A stretch of DNA of 64,000 nucleotides from Maea johnstoni (Eukaryota; Annelida; Polychaeta; Spionida; Magelonidae). A program made the translations under genes and the position numbers. Below, in pieces: positions 35,201-44,200 of this stretch; the first letter of the stretch is position 1, and each line of letters opens with the position of its first letter. The notes beneath the pieces were generated by a model. The model saw nothing but the letters and a program-made list of their open reading frames with translations, searched no databases and was not told the origin of the DNA. The stretch covers positions 6,088,659-6,152,658 of the forward strand of contig OZ012686.1 in NCBI GenBank assembly GCA_963942565.1, written 5' to 3'.

Positions 35201-38200
35201 GGCGAGTGGTGAAATTCGGGCAGGGCGAAGCCCCACACCGAATCTGAGAAGAAGGTCGTCCCGCCGCGGGACCGACGCTATACACGCTGGCCGACGACAT
35301 CGTCGAAGGTCAGATGGAAACAAGACAAAATATACAGGGAAACACAGAGATACCGACAAGTTACCTGTCCCAGCGATGTATAATGGTCTCACTGTTATAC
35401 TCGCTTGTACGTCTGTACTGTATGCTCGAGTTTATAGCATAAACGAGCGTAAACTTCCGAGAGCTTTCAAAAACCGATTGGCAGAGCAATGGCGCCCAAA
35501 AGAGAAGAGGATGAAGGCGCATGCGCCAACCGTGACGTCACGACCGGTATCAGTGCGGCCCCTAGCGGGGCTCACACAAACCACGGTCTATTTTTAATTT
35601 TGGAGGCTACATTTAGTAGACCCTCCGCTATGATCATCGCAAGGATCTTCCATAGGGAGAGACTGCCAAATGAGAGCCTACCTTTTGGGTGACCAGAGCA
35701 AGCCCTGGAGATAGCTTCCAATGTGAGCAGGTAAGAATTTAGATATAAAAGTGGTGTTTCAATATTAATGATCCTATATAGACCCCTATAAGAATGAAAA
35801 TACAGGAAACTAAGTCTTTTCACAAAATAGTGGTTTATGAAGATGCGGCTTTACCTCGAGGATGTTCCCCATTCATCACACATAAAGAATAAATAAAGCT
35901 TTTTTCCTGAGTGTGATAAAGCATTCTTCCTGAGTGAATGTCTCTTAGTATAAGGGACTGGGCCAGTTGATGACCAGGAAATACTCTCTAGTAGTGATTT
36001 TAATGATGACAAATTTCATAATCAACAAAGTGAAAAACATCTAATATGTTCTTGCTGCAATACAACATTGTTATTAAACAGTTGCTTTAAGGTGTTCCTG
36101 AAAAAGCCCAGCCTTAATCTTAATGTAATTGGGTAATTGCTGTTTTTAGGGGTTAGATGCAGAAACTGAATCTGAAAAGTATTAGTAATATCATCACTTA
36201 ATGAGTATATATGCACATGTACATGACTGACTATTAATTCTTGTAATGCTACCTCAGATATGTTAGCACAGGAAAAATATATTACCAAGCTAATGCAAGC
36301 TGCATTGATATTCTGGTATAAGTATCAAAAAATAGAATGGATCTTAATTATTCAAAATATTGTTGAGACTGTTTGGTGGAAAATTCGTATTTGAGGATGA
36401 TGTACAGTGGAACCTGATAGATAACCTCTGTACATAGAGCATTTCCACAGCAGTACCTGCATACCATAACAGCGCAAGGTAACCCTGTAGCCTGTGACTA
36501 TAAAAATCTTTTAAAAAATAATGATAGGGCTGCTTAAACAATGGGCATGTAGGTCCATTGGGCTAAGTACTTTATATTTAGGAAAGTCTCATCAAAGTAC
36601 ATAATATGCTCATGGGCTAGTTATTATAAGGGGAATAGGTGGAAGGACTACTAAATGTTGCTGACAAGAAGTCCATCACTGGCTAGTAGAATATTTTGGT
36701 AATGTTTAAATCTGAATGATAGGAGCCCAATTTCCCAGAGCCTTGTGCTAGGAGAGTGGGGGCATTTAATCTTTAGGCAGCAAACTGACAAAAGGTGTGG
36801 TCCTGATAGTGCAGGGTTTTTGCAGCGCAACCTATAATCTGCTGAATAGGAAGTATTAAGAGTAGTATGATGAAGATATGAATAGGGAGGAGTCAAAGTA
36901 AATCCTGATTCATGCAATAATTTGGAATTTCGATCATCCTTTTTCTGCCATATTTAGGCTAAATTGTAACTAGCCTGTTGTTAGGGATGGAGGAAACTAT
37001 AGTAACCCAGTGAAAACCACTTAACCCCAAAGGCAGTGATCACTTTCTCACATGCACTGTCTGGGATCAAGGAACAATTTTACAGGGCTCGACGCTAACA
37101 ATGGTCCTATGGCCCCAGGCCAGTAAAAAATTCCCAAAATGGTGTTACTAGTCCTATGGGGCCATTAACAGTTTCCTTTACCTTTGAGGCCTGACTAACA
37201 TTTTGGAGTTGGGAATTTTGTTTGCTTTTTTTGTCACTTTTTCTGCGATACCATCGTTAAGTCATGACTAACCAGTTATAATTGGTTTAGGAAACCAGAT
37301 TACCCAGCAAAAACCACTGCCTAACTCCAAGTCACAAGCAACCTTCTCACATAGTGACTGGAATTTGAAAGATCAATGTGGGTGTTTTGTTTTTCATACT
37401 TGAATGACTCACATGTATATCAAATTATGAATGAAATAACATCTCACAGAATGATACTTATGTAACTGAGTGAGATATACCTTAGATTCTGAGAGTAATA
37501 GTAGGAGCTCTACTACTATTTTCTACCATAAATTGATATTGATGCTATTTCAATGACTCTGTTTCTTGATCTGTATGACCTGAGATGTCAGGGACCTGCA
37601 TACATGGAGCACTTCTTAATTTCTCATGAGTGCTCCATGTCCACAGGTCCCACTGTGATTGCTTCATACGTAGGTACTATCAAAAGTATCCATCTCTCAT
37701 TATATATTACAGCAAAATGATCCAAGATCTAGCATGACTGAGGTATTAATTCAAAATTCCATAGAATGATAGAGCCTATAAAATTACAAAGATCATATTT
37801 CTATAAGTTCTCACGTTTCATTACTTTTTCCATAAAATGCCCAAAACGATAGCTTATCATTGAAATCTAGAAAACCTAACCCAGTTAATTCACCAATACA
37901 TTCTTAAGTGATTTCTTTGGCAAACTTGGGAAATTAAGATCTTTGCATAGTCTCTAAGTTGACAGTTTAAGCCTGGGAAAATACAAAAGAAATGCATGAT
38001 TTTTTAAAAGGATATTACCCAGAAATTACTCACAGCAGGAGCTACATTTAATCTCAACTACCACAACACATCCTACTACCATAGGCATCAATGTGAACAT
38101 ATTTGTGGCAAGTTTTATACATCTACATTGGAGGCTACATTTTCCAGAAGCAAATTCCTAAAAATGCATGCTTTTGATGATTTTTTTAGTAAAATACCCA

Positions 38201-41200
38201 AAAATTTAGCAAGTCATAGGATGGCAAACATAAATTATTTCCCCTACATGCCTAGTTTTGGTTAATTTTCTGTAACAACAATATCAGGCTAGAATCTTGG
38301 TATAAGGTATAATATACCTTTATTTAAATAAATGATAAATTACAGAAATCCTACTATTTTAGAGGTTTTTACCTCAAAATCACTCACAGCAGGGGTCAGA
38401 TAAATTTCATACTAACACAAAAATTTTGATTACCATAGACACCCTTTTGAAATCATTTATGACAAGTTTTGAGTTCCTACTATGAAAATTGCACCTTGCA
38501 GAAGCAAATCCCTAAAATCACCTGTTTTATGCTATTTTTTCTGTAAATTGCCCAAAAACTTGGCATGTCATGGAAATATGCAAACATGACTCACTCTCTC
38601 TATCTACACCTTCTTGGTTAGTTTTCTAAACCAGAACTATTTAGTTGAGAGTATGAAATAGTCCACAGGATGACATTCAAGTTGTGGGAATTTACAAAAA
38701 TCCTACTATTTTAGAGGTTTTTACCCCAAAATCACTCACAGCAGGGGTCAGATACATTTCATATTAACACAAAATATTTGATAATCATAGACATCCCTAT
38801 AGAAATCATTTGCGGCAAGTTTTGAGTTCCTACTATGAAAATTGCACCTTCCAGAAGCAAATCCCTAAAATCACTAGTTTTATTGCCATTTTTTCTGTAA
38901 AATGCCCCAAAACGTAGCATATCATGAAAATATTCAAACATAACTCACTTTCTGTATCCGCACCTTCTTGGGTAGTTTTCTAAACCAAAACTATTTAGTT
39001 GTGAGTTTGGAATAGTCCACAGGGTGACATTCAAGTTGTGGGAAATTACAAAAATCACTCATTTTTGATGATTTTTACCCCAAAATCACTCACAGCAGGG
39101 GGTTCATTGAAGTCACACTAACGCAACATGTTCTATGATCAAAATCATCCTCTTGAACACATTTGTAGCAAGTTTTGAGTTTCTATCTCAAACAATGAAT
39201 TTTCTAGAAGGAAATCCCAAAAAACATACTTTTTTGGTGATTTTTTGCATAAAATGCCCCAAAATTCCCTTATGAAGCAAAAGCAGACATGTCATCCACC
39301 TGTGCGCTAAAGCCCACCCTATGTAGAGATGAATAAGCATGGATGACGACTTGTAACAAAAAACGCCATCAAAAGTATAATTCTGACATTTGGCCACCCG
39401 CCTACAACAACAAGACAATGGTGGCATGTCAGTGGCAGAGATACTCATGGTTTGTAGTCCTGCAATTTATTTCTCCTTCCTTATGCTGCTGTTGGCTAAT
39501 TTGGCCAATACACCAAATGATGCAAACAACCTGGAAAATGACTGAAACTCATCTGATAGTGCTCAGCAAGAGCTATCCAATGAATACCAACATGACAGGG
39601 TTTAGATGGTTTTCAAAAATGTTTGCGCCCTTGTGCCTTGGACAAAAGTAGTCCTTAGCATTGGAAGGGTTAGTAATCATGCTTAACCCTATTCATGCTA
39701 TGATCAAGAGAACTTGTTGATGAAAATGTGGTGCTTTGTGACCAAGATCAAGTAAATTGAGCATCAAAAAACCCCAAAATAAGAAATTTAACAAGGCAAC
39801 TTGTTTGTCACTCTAGGCTTCTAGGCTTACAATTCATCTTTCAGCAAATTTGATGAAAATGAAAAGTTTGGATCTAAAGCTCTGTTTTGATGCAAGTTCC
39901 CAAGGCATGTTAAATGAAAAATAAAGCAGTAGAATAGTTTTCATGCCAGATTTATATATAGTAACTGGAGGTATCAGAATACTCATTTTACATATACAAA
40001 CCAATAAAGGGATCACAGACATTAGTTTGAAAAACGTTCAGCATTTATCAAAAAGGGATATCTTTTTTTGAAATAGATATAACATACTATAATATGCGAT
40101 TTCAAGTTTAGCAGTACAACACAACTTTTCAAAGTGCTTCAAATAAACCATTTAGTGTCATTTTTCTACCATTCCTACCTTTTTCTCAAAATCTATGTTT
40201 CATCTTTCAGGCCAAGATGGGATACCAGAAAGGAAAGGGTTTGGGAAAAGTCCTGCAAGGCCGAGTCAACATTGTTGAGGCATCTAAACAGCAAGGACAA
40301 CATGGTCTGGGTTTGCATATGTTTGTTGGCCTTGTGATATAATGGGAATTGATCACAAGGGGAAGGTAATTGTGACAATACCAGTGCCCTCCTAATCAAC
40401 AGCCAAAACCTTGCCCTACACAATCGCTTATCTCCAGTGACCAATTCCTACATTATCAATTCATCAACTGAGATTTGTAAATTCAAGTGCCAAAACGTGG
40501 TTAAAATAAGTGTTGATTTTCTTTGTCCAGTTAGCTATTATATAAATGACTGACATTAAAGAACATGGCTTCTCGATTGCCACTTGTACACATAACATTA
40601 TTATAATATCATTGAAGAACCATAGTTCAGCATTTCTTGCAGGTGAAATGTATTTGCAAATCTTGTTCTTGCAGAGGATAGTTAAATTAGACGTTCATAG
40701 ATATTTTTGTAATCTCTTTACTTGAATGATTGGTAAATTAATTATGCAATTAAACATTGGAATGAAAATGATGTACCTACTAAATTCCCTTTGCCTAATT
40801 AGCATCATTTTATTTTAAGACATGAATATGTACTTAATATTGGATGTATAACTTTTTGTGCATTGCTGATTTCCAATATTTTAGCAATTATGTGTATATA
40901 TCATTTCCACAATATAAGTAGTTTTCTGTGCTATGAATGTCTTAACTTGTCTTTCAGACTGTACAATCGATACAACCACTCGCAATGCTGCTGAGACTGA
41001 ACAAGACATTGGTGGCGTGTCAGTGGCAGAGAGACGCTTGGTTTGTAGTCATGCAATCGTTTTCTTAGCCCTTATGCTGCTGTTGGCTAATTTGGCCTAT
41101 ACAAAATGATGCAAAAAACCTGGAAAATGACTGAAACTCATCTGATAGTGCTCAGCAAGAGCTATCCAATGAATACCAACATGACAGGGTTTTGATGTTT

Positions 41201-44200
41201 TTCAAAAATGTTTGCGTCAGTGTGCCTTGGACAGAAGTAGTCCTCAGCATTGAAAGGGTTAGTAATCATGCTTAACCCTATTCATGCTATGATCAAGAAA
41301 ACTTGTTTATGAAAGCGTGACCCTCTGTACCAAGATCAAGTAAATTGATCATCAAAATAAAACAAAATAATAAATTCAACAAGGCAACTGGTTTGTCACT
41401 CCAGAAACTTCTAGGCTTACAAATCTTTCTGCTAATTTGATGAAAATGAAGAGTTTGGATCTAAGGTTCTGTTTTGATGCAAGTTCCTACGGTATATTAG
41501 ATAAACAAGAAAGCAGTAGAATAGTTTTCATGCCATAAAGTAACTGGAAGTCTCAGAATACTCAATATACATATAGGAACCAATAAAATTATCATAGATA
41601 TTAATTTACAAAATTTTCTTTTCTTGAAAAAGATATAACATACTATGATGTGCAATTTCAAGTAATGCAGAACAAAACAACTTTCAAAAGTGCTTCAAAC
41701 AAACCATTCAGTGTCATTTTTCTTCCACTCCTACCTTATTCTCAATACCTATATGTTTCATCTTTCAGGCCGAGATGGGTTACATGAGAGTACAGGGTTC
41801 AGGAAAAGACCAGCAAGGCCGAGTCATTATCGTTAAGGCATCTAAGCAGGGAGTACAACTTGGTCTGGATTTGCATCTGTTTGTTAGCCTTGTGATATAA
41901 TGGAAATTAATCACAGGGGGTATGTAATTGTGGCAATACCAGTGCCCTCCCAGGCAGCCCTACACAATCATCTACCTCCTGTGACCAATTTCTACATTAT
42001 CAGTTCATTAACAGTGAATTGACACTTGAAGTGCCAGCACGTGGTTAAAATGTGTTGATTTTCTTTGTCCAGCCAGCTATTGTATAAATGACTGACATTA
42101 AAGAACATGCCTTCTCAATTGCGACTTGTTCACATAACATTATTATACTATCATCATGTAAATAACATTACGATGTTGCCATACTGATGATGTAGTAAAG
42201 TAAGAATGCAGAACCACAGTTCAGCATTTCTTGCAGGTAAAATGTATTTGCAAATCTTTTTCTTGCAGAGGATGGTTAAATTAGAAGTTCGTCGGTATTT
42301 TTGTAATCTCTTTTACTTGAATGATTGGTAAATTGATTATGCAATTAACCATTGGAATGAAGATGATGTACCTACTGAATTCTGTTTGCCTAATAAGCAT
42401 TATTTATTTTGAAACATGAATATTTACTTAAAATTGGATGGATAACTTATTGTGCATTGCTGTTCTCCAATATTTTAGCAATTATGTTTATATATCATTT
42501 TCACAATATAAGCAGTTTTCTGTGCTATGAAGCTAAATGTCTTAACTTACTTTCAGACCATATAATCGATACAACCATACATGATGCTGAGACTCAACAA
42601 GACATTGGTGGCATGTCAGTGGCAGAGAAACTCATGGTTTGTAGTCGTGCTATATATTTCTTAGTCCCTAAATGCTGTTGGCTAATTTGGCCAATACAAA
42701 ATGATGCAAAAAACCTGGAAAATGACTTAAACTCATCTGATAGTGCTCAGTAAGAGCTATCCAATGAATACCAACATGACAGGGTTTTGATGGTTTTCTA
42801 CGATCAAGAAAACTTGTGAATGAAAACGTGACTCTCTGTACCAAGATCAAGTAAATTGATCATCAAAAAAAACCAAAATAAGAAACTTCTAGGCTTACAA
42901 TCTTTAAGCGAATTTGATGAAAATGAATAGTTTGGATCTAAGTCTTCTTTTTGATGCAAGTTCCCAAGGTATATTAGATAAATAAGAAAGCAGTAAAAAA
43001 GTTTTCATGCCAGATTTATAAATAGTAACTGGAAGTCTCAGAATACACATTTTACATATAGGAGCCAATGGAGTGATCATTGGTATTATTTTAAATAATT
43101 TTCAGCACTTAAAAGATGCTCAAAAGAGGGATGCCTTTTCTTGAAATAGATACAACATACTAAACTGTGCAATTTCAAGTTTAGCAGAAAAACACATTTT
43201 TCCAAGGTGCTTCAAAATAAACCATTCAGTGTCATTTTTCTACCGATCCTACCTTTCTTCAATACCTATGTTCCATCTTTCAGGCCAAGATGGGTTACAA
43301 CATAGGACAGGGTTTGGGAAAAGTCCAGCAAGGCCGAGTCAACATTGTTGAGGCAATTAAACGGCGAGGACTATGTAGTCTGGGTTTGCATATGTTTGTT
43401 AGCCTTGTGATATAATGGGAATTGGTCACCGAGGGTAGGTACCATGTTCTTCTGATTAAGCGCACAGTGCGGGTGGAGTTTGGGAAAATTTTCTGAAGAA
43501 GGGGTGCCGGCAATCTGTCGATTTACCACACATTCCAATGAGTGCCAATTGTAATATATCGGTCATTATGTTACCCTCGCGCTCTCGCTGTTCAGCTTAC
43601 TTAGACGCTTGGGGCTACAACCCTGCATGTAATGAGATCGTTGATTGGTCAATAGCACGTTCATGCGACAAATATGAACAGTGAGAGCACGAAGAAACTG
43701 CAGAAATGGCAGAACTCAATGCTGGTTTCCAGACACGGCAAGAGGAAAGATATGTGATTTCGCTTTTTTTACTTCCTCTGGGTGGAGGTTTTACATGACA
43801 GTTGCGCTGGCCGTGAAAAATAGGGATGTGCGCTTAATCGAATGGATACGGTAATTGTCACAGAACCAGTGCCCTGCCGGTCAGCAGCCAAAACCTTGCC
43901 CTGCACAATCACCTACCTCCTGTGACCAATTCCTGCATTATCAGTTCATTAACAGTGATTTGTAACTTCAAGTGCCAAAACGTGGTTAAAATATGTTGAT
44001 TTTCTTTGTCCCATTAACTATTATATAAATGACTGACATCAAAGAACATGACTTCTTAATTGTCACTTGAACACATAACATTATTATAATATCATCATGT
44101 TAATAACATTAGATGTTGCTATACTGATGATAGTAAAGTAAGAATGAAGAACCATAGTTCAGCATTTTTAGCGTTTGAAATGTATTTGTGTATTTGCCTA

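Larger units (their letters stand above)
28935..35750 (-). mobile_element. DIRS-like tyrosine recombinase retroelement, near whole
   Basis: A 6.8 kb element on the - strand lies inside the foldback element. Inverted terminal repeats of about 240 bp (about 28968-29215 and 35490-35725) are almost identical. An internal complementary region (29268-29357) matches the extreme left end (28935-28988) and the extreme right end (35716-35750) back to back. This is the circular-junction signature of DIRS elements. In coding order it holds gag-like frames, reverse transcriptase with RNase H, and a tyrosine recombinase overlapping it, as is normal for the family. Long open frames and similar termini point to a young copy that looks whole or nearly so. 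It is markedly richer in GC than its host. Confidence 0.9.
27063..39404. mobile_element. foldback element with long inverted repeats, inserted in exon A1
   Basis: The tips TAGGCGGGTGGCCAAA and TTTGGCCACCCGCCTA are perfect inverses, and the arms match for about 1.57 kb (27063-28625 against 37830-39404). Each arm holds five direct repeats of about 345 bp. Marker words such as TTTTGGGGCATTTTACAGAA recur near 27207, 27567, 27916, 28261 and 28601, and mirrored near 39240, 38890, 38540, 38190 and 37840. Long inverted arms made of tandem repeats are the hallmark of foldback elements (Drosophila FB, sea urchin TU). A 2-bp CA flanks both tips. The centre, apart from the DIRS-like insertion, shows no transposase. 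Without that insertion the element is about 5.5 kb. Confidence 0.85.
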
